This document shows positions 14,956 to 22,789 of a stretch of DNA of 52,059 bases, one piece after another. A program made the translations under genes and the position numbers. Location of the stretch: contig JAUSGG010000060.1 of assembly GCA_030649165.1 (NCBI GenBank), forward strand, positions 1-52,059. Direction: 5' to 3'. The stretch comes from Armatimonadota bacterium (GTDB taxonomy: Bacteria > Armatimonadota > UBA5829 > JAUSEB01). How positions within the stretch are numbered: position 1 is the first letter of the stretch; each line of letters opens with the position of its first letter. Below the pieces are notes generated by a model. The model was not told the DNA's origin. It worked only from the letters and a program-made list of their open reading frames with translations, and did no database searches.

Positions 14956-16857
14956 CTATCGTGTGCGGACGAGGAATGATTCGACCTCGTTGATTTCGTC
15001 GTCGGTTGACCCGTACAGGCGGTAGACGAGACAGTCGATTTGGCGGTCTACCGCGGACATGGCCGCTGTGTCGCCTTGCATGGCTAGCTGTTCCATGCGG
15101 TGGGCGAGGTTTTCGAGTTCCTCGATCCGATCGCCCGGCGGCGGTATCGGGATCGAGCGCAGGTGGCCGACCTTCACTTGCGGAAACGCCTGCTGCCGGC
15201 CATCGCGGTATTCGTGTTGATGGAAGAAGCGCACGAGCCGGGAGTTGAGCACGGCGAGCAGATATTCGACGCTGAAGCCGTCGCACCCGAAGCAGGCCAG
15301 GAGGCTGTTGCGGAAATAGCCGGGGGTCACGTGCCTCGCCGCTATTGGATACGGGGCTGTTTGCCGGATCAGTATCTTCGCTTCGGCATAGCGGCCCGCG
15401 GAGCCTATGCGATAATAGCCTCCCTCAGCCGGTCGCGGCTGCTCCACGAGCCACAGCTTCGGGTCACGCGCAACGTAGCGGCCAACGTCCTTCCCAATCC
15501 TCAGCGGTACCGTCCCGGGATCGGGAGCCTTCCTGATGAGCAAATCCGCGGAGTTGCCTGTGTGCACGCCGGGATCGCCGAATGCGCGGGCCGGCAGCGG
15601 AAGGAATCGCTTCATCTTCTCGATTATCAGCGCCGCGCCAGCGGAAACGTCGCCGTGCAGTATCCCGCCCTGAGTGAGCAAATGCACGGCCCTTGCGGGC
15701 TGGTCCGGGTTGCCGCTTGCGGTCCGGTCCAGCACGAGAACGCAGGAAGGTCCGACCACCCCGCGAAACGCCTTCTCATCCACCTTCACCGGTTCTTCAG
15801 CCAACCGAGCCCTTGCGAACAAAACCTCTCGCGCTTTCGCGTAACGCGGAAGGTCCAAAAGCTGCTCCGGGACGATCTGGCCGATTCTTCCACCTATCCG
15901 GCACAGTTGCGCGGCGAGGTGGAGGAAAACTCCATGTGACGACGGCCACCCGCGCGCCGACTCCCACCGCTCGCTGAATCGGCGCCGCGTTTCCTTGTCG
16001 ATCTTCACGGCATGGCGGCCGGAGAAGGATATCCAAGGAGGGTTGCCGATAACCGCATCGAAGCCCGGAGGATTGCGATTGAAGGCATCCGGAAACTGGC
16101 CGGGCCAATCCAAGGCTATCGGTTCTTCGGTGAGCAACTTGCCCTGACGCGCAACCCCAGGCATACTCCACTCCAGCGCGTCCCCCACCCTCAAATGGTC
16201 TTCCAGAGCGCGGCGCGTCTCCCCGCAGGCTTCGACGGATATGGTCAACCTGGCCGCTTCGACGGCGGCCGGGTTCAGATCCACGCCGTACAGGCAGTTC
16301 TCCGATACCATTTGCAGTAAGTGGGAATGGGTAAGTCCGACCGCTTGCGCCGTCGCCTCGTTGCCGCGGATTGCCGATGCGATTTCTTGCGCCGCCGCCG
16401 ACAGGAACCTGCCGGTCCCAACCGCGGCGTCGATGACGTAGATATCGAGATAAGGCCGAAGCAAATCCTCGCCTCTTACCCCGGCTGAATGGAGCTTCGC
16501 CGACTCACGCTCGGCCCGGGCCAGCGCGGGACGAAGGCTTGCTTTGACGATGTATTCGACTATGTAGTCGGGCGTATAATAGCTGCCCGAAGACTTGCGG
16601 GCACGGTGGTCAGTAGACAGCCCGCCGTCCTCGGCAGGAGACAGTTCAAGAAGCTGCTCGATCGCAGGTCGGAGAACTCTCACTTCGCTGGGGGCAAGCG
16701 AACCGGCGGCGTTTTGTATGACCGCAATCAACGCCTGCTTAAAATACCCATCGTTCCCGGCGCTCATGCTCATTTCGCGGGCTGTTGCCTGGAGAATTTC
16801 CTTGAGCCGGAGGAACAGGCGGTCAGCGTCCGAGACAGTTGGCTGCCTGGATTTCAT
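14956..16857 (-). CDS. N6-adenine DNA methyltransferase (Eco57I/TaqI-like class)
   Basis: A 633-residue adenine methyltransferase. Motif X is SSGSYYTPDYIVEYIV (about 90-105), motif I is DAAVGTGRFL (about 143-152) in place of the common DPACGSG, and the catalytic motif IV is GNPPW (about 271-275). After the catalytic half, residues about 400-610 look like a TaqI-type target-recognition region ending in PQVKVGHLRSIPIPPP and a helical tail. No PD-(D/E)xK nuclease is visible in it, so it is an orphan methyltransferase or part of a defence or repair pair. ATG 16857 overlaps the TGA of the AlkZ-related gene (ATGA), implying coupled translation; ATG 16863 and GTG 16869 are alternatives. The recognition sequence is unknown. 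Confidence 0.85.
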   Translation of the reverse strand: MKSRQPTVSDADRLFLRLKEILQATAREMSMSAGNDGYFKQALIAVIQNAAGSLAPSEVRVLRPAIEQLLELSPAEDGGLSTDHRARKSSGSYYTPDYIVEYIVKASLRPALARAERESAKLHSAGVRGEDLLRPYLDIYVIDAAVGTGRFLSAAAQEIASAIRGNEATAQAVGLTHSHLLQMVSENCLYGVDLNPAAVEAARLTISVEACGETRRALEDHLRVGDALEWSMPGVARQGKLLTEEPIALDWPGQFPDAFNRNPPGFDAVIGNPPWISFSGRHAVKIDKETRRRFSERWESARGWPSSHGVFLHLAAQLCRIGGRIGQIVPEQLLDLPRYAKAREVLFARARLAEEPVKVDEKAFRGVVGPSCVLVLDRTASGNPDQPARAVHLLTQGGILHGDVSAGAALIIEKMKRFLPLPARAFGDPGVHTGNSADLLIRKAPDPGTVPLRIGKDVGRYVARDPKLWLVEQPRPAEGGYYRIGSAGRYAEAKILIRQTAPYPIAARHVTPGYFRNSLLACFGCDGFSVEYLLAVLNSRLVRFFHQHEYRDGRQQAFPQVKVGHLRSIPIPPPGDRIEELENLAHRMEQLAMQGDTAAMSAVDRQIDCLVYRLYGSTDDEINEVESFLVRTR

Positions 16858-17516
16858 TGCCATCCACACGCCGCGGCCATTATGCGCGGTCCATCCGAGA
16901 CGCCGCCGCGCCGCAGCTTCTCCAATATCATCTGCTTAGCTCGCTTGACGCCGAGCCTATCCGCCTCCTCAAATGCCCACAGGATCCAGCGCTCGGCCAG
17001 GTCCCACACGTAGCTGTACGTGTGCATGGTGCGTCCAGTGATATCGACCTTCGTTGCGATGAATACCCGCTCCAGCGCTATGAGCGCGGAAGCGGACTGC
17101 TTCTTGACGTCGCCCACCAGCAGGTTGCGCAATTCCCGTGAAGAAATGGGCCCCTGCGCTTCGAGAGTCTCGTAGATAGCCTGCTGGGCGAGCGGCATAC
17201 GCCCCATGAGAATCAGCTCGTCGGCAACCTGTCCGTTAGTGGCAATGAAGGCGGGGAGCATCTCCATTGAGATATAGCCGGGCCGATTGAAGAACAGCCT
17301 GGTATAGTAGAGCTTTTTCTGAATGTGAAGGTCGTCCTTCCACCACCATGTGCGGCCGATGGCGGACTCGATACCCATCGCGTCCGCCTGGTTGGGAAAT
17401 TCCGGGAACCGCTCCGCCGGGTCGATTGTGCAGAAGCCAAGGTCATCGACGAACCTGACACAGTCATCGTCAGTGTTGAGCTTGCCTTTCCATTTGCTGA
17501 GCCAGTCGTTTGCCAT
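16854..17516 (-). CDS. AlkZ-related (YcaQ-like winged-helix) protein
   Basis: A 220-residue protein resembling the short AlkZ-related proteins, relatives of the crosslink-unhooking DNA glycosylase AlkZ/YcaQ. The recognisable part is TWWWKDDLHIQKKLYYTRLFF followed by a helical winged-helix region (QAIYETLEAQGPISSRELRNLL) and a WDLAERW segment. The C-terminal about 40 residues are charged helix. It has about half the length of full AlkZ, and the catalytic QxQ/QxD motif is not evident, so glycosylase activity is doubtful. There is no Shine-Dalgarno before ATG 17516; instead a promoter-like TTGACC-17-TACACT ends 10 nt upstream, suggesting a leaderless message. It overlaps the methyltransferase gene by 4 nt. 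Family assignment is from memory of the motif pattern. Confidence 0.6.
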   Translation of the reverse strand: MANDWLSKWKGKLNTDDDCVRFVDDLGFCTIDPAERFPEFPNQADAMGIESAIGRTWWWKDDLHIQKKLYYTRLFFNRPGYISMEMLPAFIATNGQVADELILMGRMPLAQQAIYETLEAQGPISSRELRNLLVGDVKKQSASALIALERVFIATKVDITGRTMHTYSYVWDLAERWILWAFEEADRLGVKRAKQMILEKLRRGGVSDGPRIMAAACGWQ

Positions 17517-17526
17517 GACTAGCATG

Positions 17527-17555
17527 AGTGTAGCGGCTGGGCTCGTGATGGTCAA
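17527..17555 (-). promoter_or_regulatory. Promoter for the AlkZ-related/methyltransferase pair, probably leaderless
   Basis: On the minus strand TTGACC (17555-17550), 17 bp, TACACT (17532-17527). A start 7-10 nt downstream would coincide with ATG 17516, which has no ribosome binding site. Confidence 0.45.
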
Positions 17556-17576
17556 CTGCGCTGGCCGCGAGAGGGG

Positions 17577-17815
17577 GTGGTTCAGTGGAAACCGCGGATG
17601 AACGCAGATGAACGCAGATGGGAGAGCAATCAGATGTCGTAGGAATTCAGAAATCGGGAGAAGATTTCACCCTCACCCTCTCCCTCAAGGGAGGGGGATT
17701 GCGCTCGTCGTCTGCCGAGAGTGAGCAACGAAGAGAGTCGTACTCACCAAGACTGAAACTCTTACCGTGCGAGAGGGGTGGTTCAGGGAAAACCGCAGAT
17801 GAACGCGGATAAGAG
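17577..17815. repeat. Intergenic repeat cluster (GAACGCAGATG and CCCTCACCCTCTCCCT families)
   Basis: The stretch between the AlkZ-related gene and the DUF1540 gene has no supported gene. It holds two copies of GGTTCAG...ACCGCRGATGAACGC (17577-17622 and 17777-17815), a partial relative of which recurs at 37550-37575. Between them, at about 17669-17698, is one copy of a CACCCTCACCCTCTCCCT palindrome whose relatives lie at about 21967, 26442 and 49787. Nothing else was recognised. Confidence 0.6.
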
Positions 17816-17932
17816 GCTGTCGGCGCTGAATGATCTCGCCATGAATGACGAGCCTGGCGTGATGCTAAGCAAGCTGAAGCAAGCTATCTTTCTGGGCTGC
17901 GGCGAGGGAAGGCGACGCAGCCCCGAGTGCGG

Positions 17933-18148
17933 TTATTCTTCCGGTTCGAATGTGTAGCAGCAGGTTTCGCCAATCTCGTCGGCCGGTGTTTGCTGAACCT
18001 GCTCGGCGTTCATGCCGTGTTTGTCCGCCACGATCATCGGCGAGCTGTGCGTTACGAGGATTTGCCCCGCCTTGCATCGGTTCTGTTCGACCCAGTAATC
18101 GCAGTTGCTGACCGTGCATCTGACTCCTTCGATGAGCCTATCTTCCAT
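17933..18148 (-). CDS. DUF1540 small cysteine-containing protein
   Basis: A 71-residue protein matching the DUF1540 pattern: VRCTVSNCDYW near the N-terminus (C11, C16), C25-KAGQILV and a terminal ETCCYTFEPEE. The spaced cysteines suggest a small metal- or cluster-binding fold; the family has no firmly known function. AGGAGGGCGCG stands directly before ATG 18148, a near-perfect ribosome binding site, so the longer frame to 18229 is rejected. It lies alone between repeat-rich spacers, downstream of the BtuF-like gene on the same strand. Confidence 0.85.
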   Translation of the reverse strand: MEDRLIEGVRCTVSNCDYWVEQNRCKAGQILVTHSSPMIVADKHGMNAEQVQQTPADEIGETCCYTFEPEE

Positions 18149-18233
18149 CGCGCCCTCCTGTGAATTCGTTGCGGCGTCGGGAGCCGGTTCCGGTGAAAAG
18201 ACTACCCCTTCGGCCGGCCGGACAAACATGAGG

Positions 18234-18430
18234 GAGTGGTTCGTGATTCGTGGTTAGTGGTTCGTGTCCGGATTGCACCATTGGTGAGACCCTCGCACGC
18301 TTTGCGAAAGCTTGAGGAGGCCGTCGACAAATGGAGTGGTTCGTGATTCGTGGTTAGTGGTTCGTGCCCGGATTGCACCGATGGTGAGACCCGCGCACGA
18401 TTCGGGAGAGTTTGAGTAGGCCGTCGGCGA
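18234..18430. repeat. Tandem duplication, 100-bp period, of the 3' end of the BtuF-like gene
   Basis: Copy 1 (18234-18333) and copy 2 (18334 to about 18430) are offset by exactly 100 bp and look roughly 80-85% identical by eye. Each carries a GTGGTTCGTGATTCGTGG low-complexity part and a segment encoding GLLKLS..VRGSH..CNP.TNH. Copy 2 is the real end of the gene; copy 1 lies beyond its stop. Confidence 0.75.
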
Positions 18431-19289
18431 GTCTGGGGCCGGGGCGGACAAGGAGGTCGAAGTCCATCTCGTATACGCGCTTCTGCTTGACGGCTTTCGC
18501 GCTGCGCCAGATTGGGCTTGTCAGGAAAAATTCCTTCTGCCCGCCGGTGGTGCCGACGATTATCACGTCAGGTTGGCGCGAGACAGCCAACTCCACGGGG
18601 TATTGGTTGAAGCCGGATTTGGAGTCGTAAGCAACGTTCTTCGCGCCGCAATAGTGGAGCATTTCGTCGGCAAGCGTCTTGGGGCCCGCCGCCCACAGCG
18701 GATTGGGCTGGACGACAACAAGAACATTCGGACGCGGACCCGCGGCTTTTGCTCCCCTCACCTTCTTGACCGCCGAGCGCATTCCGTGAACTATCGCCGC
18801 CGCCTGTTCTGAGCTGCCGGTCGCGCGGCCCACAAGGGCGATGTCGGACATCGTCTGTTCGTAAGTCTTGGGGTCCAGGGCGATGATGGTCTTGCGCAGG
18901 GTTTCGAGCTGTTTTATGTAGTTGTCGTTCAGGTTCGCGTGGGCGAGGATCAGGTCGGGCTTGAGCGATAAGACCCTCTCCACGTTGACGATCCGGTCGC
19001 CGATCTTCGGCTTCTTTTTCGCGGCGGGAGGGTAGTTGCACCAGGCCGTCACGCCGACCACCCGATCGCCGAGGCCGAGGGCGAACAGGATTTCGGTGTT
19101 ATGGGGGGTCAGGGAGACGATTCGGCGTGGGGCCGATTTGATGACAATGGCCTTACCGCGGGCGTCTTTGATGGTGAGGGGGAAGGCAGCGCAGTTAGCC
19201 GCCTGAATGGCCAGTGCGAGAATAAGAACAAGCAGAGCAAAAAGCGAGAACCTACGGCTCAAGATATGGAGACCTCCATAAATGGACAT
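18354..19289 (-). CDS. BtuF-like periplasmic metal-chelate (cobalamin/iron) binding protein
   Basis: About 311 residues with an N-terminal signal (FSLFALLVLILALAIQA) and the helical-backbone metal-receptor fold of BtuF/FecB-type proteins, which hand cobalamin, haem or siderophores to an ABC importer. Typical motifs are PRRIVSLTPHNTEILFALGLGDRVVGV, KIGDRIVNVERVLSLKPDLILA and the late QPDVIIVGTTGG. No BtuC or BtuD gene is nearby. The start is uncertain: ATG 19289 lies a few nt after a TATAAT box (19304-19299), while an in-frame TTG at 19262 has GGAGG upstream inside a small hairpin. The last about 14 residues derive from a region that is tandemly duplicated downstream. A link to the corrinoid operon 14 kb away is only suggestive. 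Confidence 0.82.
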   Translation of the reverse strand: MSIYGGLHILSRRFSLFALLVLILALAIQAANCAAFPLTIKDARGKAIVIKSAPRRIVSLTPHNTEILFALGLGDRVVGVTAWCNYPPAAKKKPKIGDRIVNVERVLSLKPDLILAHANLNDNYIKQLETLRKTIIALDPKTYEQTMSDIALVGRATGSSEQAAAIVHGMRSAVKKVRGAKAAGPRPNVLVVVQPNPLWAAGPKTLADEMLHYCGAKNVAYDSKSGFNQYPVELAVSRQPDVIIVGTTGGQKEFFLTSPIWRSAKAVKQKRVYEMDFDLLVRPGPRLADGLLKLSRIVRGSHHRCNPGTNH

Positions 19290-19383
19290 TCGCCATCCAT
19301 TATACGATATTTGGCGTCGCTGCGGCAGGACACGCGCGTCAAAACGTACAATATCCAAGGGAGCGAATGGAGGGAATGTTAGA

Positions 19384-20443
19384 ATGGCGCCGTTACTTAG
19401 ACTACTCCGCAGCAAGTTTTTATGGCTGCTCATCCTGATCATTGCTTCAGCGGGCATTGCAATCCGGTCACTGGCGCGTAAGGCGCCTCAGCAGCAGGCA
19501 GGCTACACAGTCATAGATGCCTCGAAGCTCCCGGCTCATAGTATGGTCGGCGGTGTGCGGCTTAGCGTGGAGAAGGTTGAGTTAGAGGGCGACTACGTGA
19601 AGGTTGCCTTTCACATCAAACCCTCCCGTAATTGGGATCTGGCGTGGGATTCGTGGGAAGGAACGATTGACGGCAAGAAGGTTGATGGGAAAGGATGGTC
19701 GAGCAGCAACTTGGGAGGAGGAGTAAGCGAACGCGGTCTGCACTTCCGTGTAGGTAGGCGACCCCGCGAGATCGACATCGCGCTAGACTTGGAGTGCTAT
19801 GTCTCGCGCGGCAGCACGAAAGTCGTTTTCAACAACATATCGCCTTCGGCGCTGCCCATCACGGGCAGAGCCGGCCCGGTTTCCGTGACACTCAAGAAGG
19901 CATACTACGGGAGCGATCCAGCGGGGTTTGTTAAGTACAGTGTTAGACGGGCGGCGGGAGAAGCTTTTCGCCCTAACATACGACGAGACGGGGCCGCCCG
20001 ACAACTTCAGAGGCACATACAACCTGAGACCGGATGGATACGAGAGCGACAAGACCAGTCCGGACCCGTATTGGAAGATCAGAGAGATCAAGGTATCAGC
20101 GAACGGCAGGAAAATGACCGAATACGGTGCGACCGGAGACTATTCCGGCGCTGGAGCGCCGGCTGCCTTTGATACGGCGACTGAAAAGCGCACGCGAATC
20201 GAGTCCGTCGTATCATATATCAGCCGCCAGTTTGCTTCCAATATGATTACCCGCCGAGCGATGCGGGAGGCCCTTAAGCACTCAAGGACTTTCGAGACAA
20301 CGCGGTACTACGAGGCTCGCAGCGCTCCTCGGCGTTTTACATGGTCCGCTGAAGTCCCGCTTCCGCGGAAAAATCGGCGGTACGTATATATCATGTTCAA
20401 AGGTATACGGATACCGCCGAGGCAGATCCACAGCGCGGATTAG
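19384..20443 (+). pseudogene. Membrane-anchored protein of unknown function, interrupted by a +1 frameshift
   Basis: The first frame starts at ATG 19384 (GGAGG about 10 nt upstream), has one membrane helix or signal anchor (FLWLLILIIASAGIAI) and a beta-rich outer domain up to KAYYGSDPAG. The meaningful sequence then continues in the +1 frame (LFALTYDETGPPDNFRGTYN) to TAG 20443. The switch lies within about 19921-19960; one extra G in the GGGG at 19923-19926 would explain it. Joined, the protein would be about 350 residues. It may be a true pseudogene, a sequencing or assembly error, or rarely programmed shifting. No family was recognised. Its stop shares TTAG with the convergent recO stop. 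Confidence 0.65.
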
Positions 20444-21192
20444 CGCCCTGCTTTCAATGCCTGTATGAACTCCGAACTTTTGAGTTCGCGTTCGAGGCGG
20501 TAGCGGATGTACCAGCGCATTACGTTGGCCATCTCGTCCAGCGTTCGCTCGGATGGCCGCGAGTCTCGGATTTGCGCGGCTTCGGCGTTTAGGAGAGCTT
20601 TCATCGTATCGAGCGTTTCGTGGTGGATCGTCATGGTGTCCTCCGGCAGAGGGCCGCATTGGCCGCAGACGACTCCGCCTATGGACGGACTGAAGTTCAC
20701 CTTTTGCGTCGAGGTCGGCGTTCCGCATCGAGCGCAGGATTCCAGTCGGGGCCTGTAGCCGGACGCCGCCATAAGCTGCAGCTCGAATGCGCGCGTGACG
20801 ACCTCTGGGTCCACACCGCCCTCAAGCAAGTACATGCAGGAGAGTATCGTGTCGAACAAATCCGGGTTGGGCTCGCGGTCTTCTATGGTTTCGTTTACAA
20901 GCTCGACAATGTAAATCGCATAAGCGATTCTGTTCAGGTCGGCGCGGATGTTGGGGAAGGATTCGCGGGTTTCGGACTGGGTGACCACGTCCAGGCTCTT
21001 GCCCGTTGCAAGGAGGTAGCGGCCGAAGTTGAAAAGCTCCGTTGCGCCGGCAAGCCTGCTTGCGGGCCTGCGCGAACCCTTGGCTATGGCCGAGAGCCTG
21101 CCGTGCTCGCGGGTGTAAAGGGTGAGTATGCGGTCGGTCTCACCAAGATTGGTTCTGCGCAGGACTATGGCATTTGCACGGTATACCGGCAA
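20440..21192 (-). CDS. recO: DNA repair protein RecO
   Basis: A 250-residue recombination mediator that helps load RecA at gaps together with RecR. The N-terminal OB fold is clear (YRANAIVLRRTNLGETDRILTL, then KGSRRPASRLAG), followed by the helical domain (ELVNETIEDREPNPDLFDTILS) and a four-cysteine zinc site (CARCG and CGQCG) at about 155-180. The start is TTG 21192, beginning MPVYRAN as in the family, with only a weak G-rich site upstream. deoC ends 13 nt upstream, so it may be read from the same transcript. The stop overlaps that of the convergent frameshifted gene. Confidence 0.93.
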   Translation of the reverse strand: MPVYRANAIVLRRTNLGETDRILTLYTREHGRLSAIAKGSRRPASRLAGATELFNFGRYLLATGKSLDVVTQSETRESFPNIRADLNRIAYAIYIVELVNETIEDREPNPDLFDTILSCMYLLEGGVDPEVVTRAFELQLMAASGYRPRLESCARCGTPTSTQKVNFSPSIGGVVCGQCGPLPEDTMTIHHETLDTMKALLNAEAAQIRDSRPSERTLDEMANVMRWYIRYRLERELKSSEFIQALKAGR

Positions 21193-21205
21193 TATTTAAC
21201 CCCGT

Positions 21206-21922
21206 TTATCTCCGACTTTCGGACAGAAACACATCAGGATCGTAGACCTCGGCGATTTGGACGGCGTTGCTGGCGCCGATGCGGTTCGCGCCCGCGTTGA
21301 GCATGGCCAGCGCCTGGTCCACGTTCCTTATGCCGCCGGCGGCCTTTACGCCCACGGCAGAGCCGACGGTGTTGCGAATCAGTCGAATGTCCTCGACCGT
21401 CGCGCCGGTCGGAGCGGTGCCGGTCGAGGTCGACAGGAACTCGACGCCGGCGTCCCTGGCGATCTCGCATACGGTTATTTTCTCGCGGTCCGTAAGATAC
21501 GCGGTTTCGATTATTATCTTAACCAGCGTACGCTTCGCGTCGGTGGTCATCCCCTGCATCTGCGCGCTGCCGACAAGCTCTCCGATCTCGCGCTCGACTA
21601 TCGCAAGCTCCCCCGACTTGAGAGCGGATATGTTGACCACGACGTCCAGTTCCGACGCGCCGTTCGTTATGGCGTTCCTGGCCTCGAACAGCTTGACGGC
21701 CCGTCCGTTTCCGCCGAACGGATACCCGATGACCGTACAGGTCTTGACATCCGATCCCGCGAGCTGACGGGCGACATACTGGACCCAGAACGGAAACACG
21801 CACACGCTGGCGAAATGATGCCTTTTGGCCTCGTCGCAGTAACGGACTACGTCCTGGCGGGTCGCCTGCGGCCGCAAAAGCGCGTAGTCCAGCATTTTCG
21901 CGAATTGCTCTTTCGAATACAT
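21206..21922 (-). CDS. deoC: Deoxyribose-phosphate aldolase
   Basis: A 238-residue class I aldolase that splits 2-deoxyribose 5-phosphate into glyceraldehyde 3-phosphate and acetaldehyde in deoxynucleoside breakdown. The TIM-barrel motifs VCVFPFWV, TVIGYPFGG, ELDVVVNISALKSG, KIIIETAYL and the Schiff-base lysine segment VGVKAAGGIRN are all present. ATG 21922 has AGGAGG 7 nt upstream; the longer frame to 21961 runs into a palindromic repeat. It lies 72 nt downstream of trpA with that repeat between them, so it may share the trp transcript, although function gives no reason for this. Confidence 0.93.
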   Translation of the reverse strand: MYSKEQFAKMLDYALLRPQATRQDVVRYCDEAKRHHFASVCVFPFWVQYVARQLAGSDVKTCTVIGYPFGGNGRAVKLFEARNAITNGASELDVVVNISALKSGELAIVEREIGELVGSAQMQGMTTDAKRTLVKIIIETAYLTDREKITVCEIARDAGVEFLSTSTGTAPTGATVEDIRLIRNTVGSAVGVKAAGGIRNVDQALAMLNAGANRIGASNAVQIAEVYDPDVFLSESRR

Positions 21923-21966
21923 GACATCGCCTCCTGGGACCGCGGATGCATGCAACCCCACCCCAA

Positions 21967-21987
21967 CCCTCCCCTGAAAGGGGAGGG
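21967..21987. repeat. Short palindrome CCCTCCCCT-GAA-AGGGGAGGG between trpA and deoC
   Basis: A perfect 9-bp inverted repeat with a 3-nt loop. It is related to the CCCTCTCCCT palindromes elsewhere in the window and may act as a stabilising or terminating hairpin at the end of trp. Confidence 0.6.
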
Positions 21988-21994
21988 AGTAGGT

Positions 21995-22789
21995 CTATCT
22001 TGTGCCAGCCTTCAGGGAGCGGGCGAAATCGCCGACGCGCGTGATCAGGTCGGAGTCGGTCCCGTTGCGGGCAACCATATCCACGAGCGCGCTGCCGACG
22101 ACCGCTCCGTCCGCAAGCGCGCAAACCTGACGCACGTGCTCCGGGCTCGACACCCCGAAGCCGACTACAACGGGCTTGTCAGTGACCGCGCGAATCGCCG
22201 GTAACATGTTTTGCAGTTCCATTGACAAGTCCTTCTGAGCGCCTGTCACCCCAGTCCGAGATACACAATATATGAACCCTGTGGCCGCGGCGGCCACCAA
22301 ATCGATCCGCGGGGGAGGACTGGTCGGAGCCAACAGGAAGATGCTGTCTATTCCGCGGCGATCGGTCAGATCCTTCCATTCGCCCGCCTCCTCCGGCGGC
22401 ATATCGGTCATTATCACCCCGTCCACGCCTGCGTCGCGCGCGTCGTCCGCGAACCGCTCCAGGCCGTAACGCTGAGCGGGGTTCAGATAAGTCATCAGGA
22501 CAATCGGAAGCTCCGAAGTGCGCCGGATTTGCGAAACCAGGTCCAGGACCTTCCGAATGGTCACCCCCTGCATCAAAGCCCGCTGAGAGGACGCCTGGAT
22601 GCTGGGTCCGTCCGCAAGCGGATCGCTGAACGGGACGCCGAGTTCCAGAATGTCAACCCCCGCTCTCTCCAGCTCCAGCGCAAGCTTTCCGGTCGTCTCG
22701 ATATCGGGATCGCCGGTGGTCAGGAAACAGACCAGGGCTTTCTCCGATCTCGCCGCCAACTCCGCAAATCGTTCCCCTATCCGGCTCAC
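21995..22789 (-). CDS. trpA: Tryptophan synthase alpha chain
   Basis: A 264-residue TIM-barrel subunit that cleaves indole-3-glycerol phosphate to indole and glyceraldehyde 3-phosphate and passes indole to TrpB. Motifs include [10 protein letters not shown], the catalytic-Glu region [17 protein letters not shown], the loop Asp context [14 protein letters not shown], and the phosphate-binding [11 protein letters not shown]. The start is GTG 22789, sharing GTGA with the trpB stop, so translation is coupled to its partner subunit. It is the last biosynthetic gene of the operon. Confidence 0.95.
   Translation of the reverse strand: MSRIGERFAELAARSEKALVCFLTTGDPDIETTGKLALELERAGVDILELGVPFSDPLADGPSIQASSQRALMQGVTIRKVLDLVSQIRRTSELPIVLMTYLNPAQRYGLERFADDARDAGVDGVIMTDMPPEEAGEWKDLTDRRGIDSIFLLAPTSPPPRIDLVAAAATGFIYCVSRTGVTGAQKDLSMELQNMLPAIRAVTDKPVVVGFGVSSPEHVRQVCALADGAVVGSALVDMVARNGTDSDLITRVGDFARSLKAGTR

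Noticed and set aside
14956-17516. Complete restriction-modification system
   Set aside because: No nuclease motif is seen in the methyltransferase, its partner or their neighbours.
18234-18430. CRISPR-like repeat pair
   Set aside because: There are only two adjacent copies with a 100-bp period, no spacers, divergent sequence and no cas genes; it is a tandem duplication.
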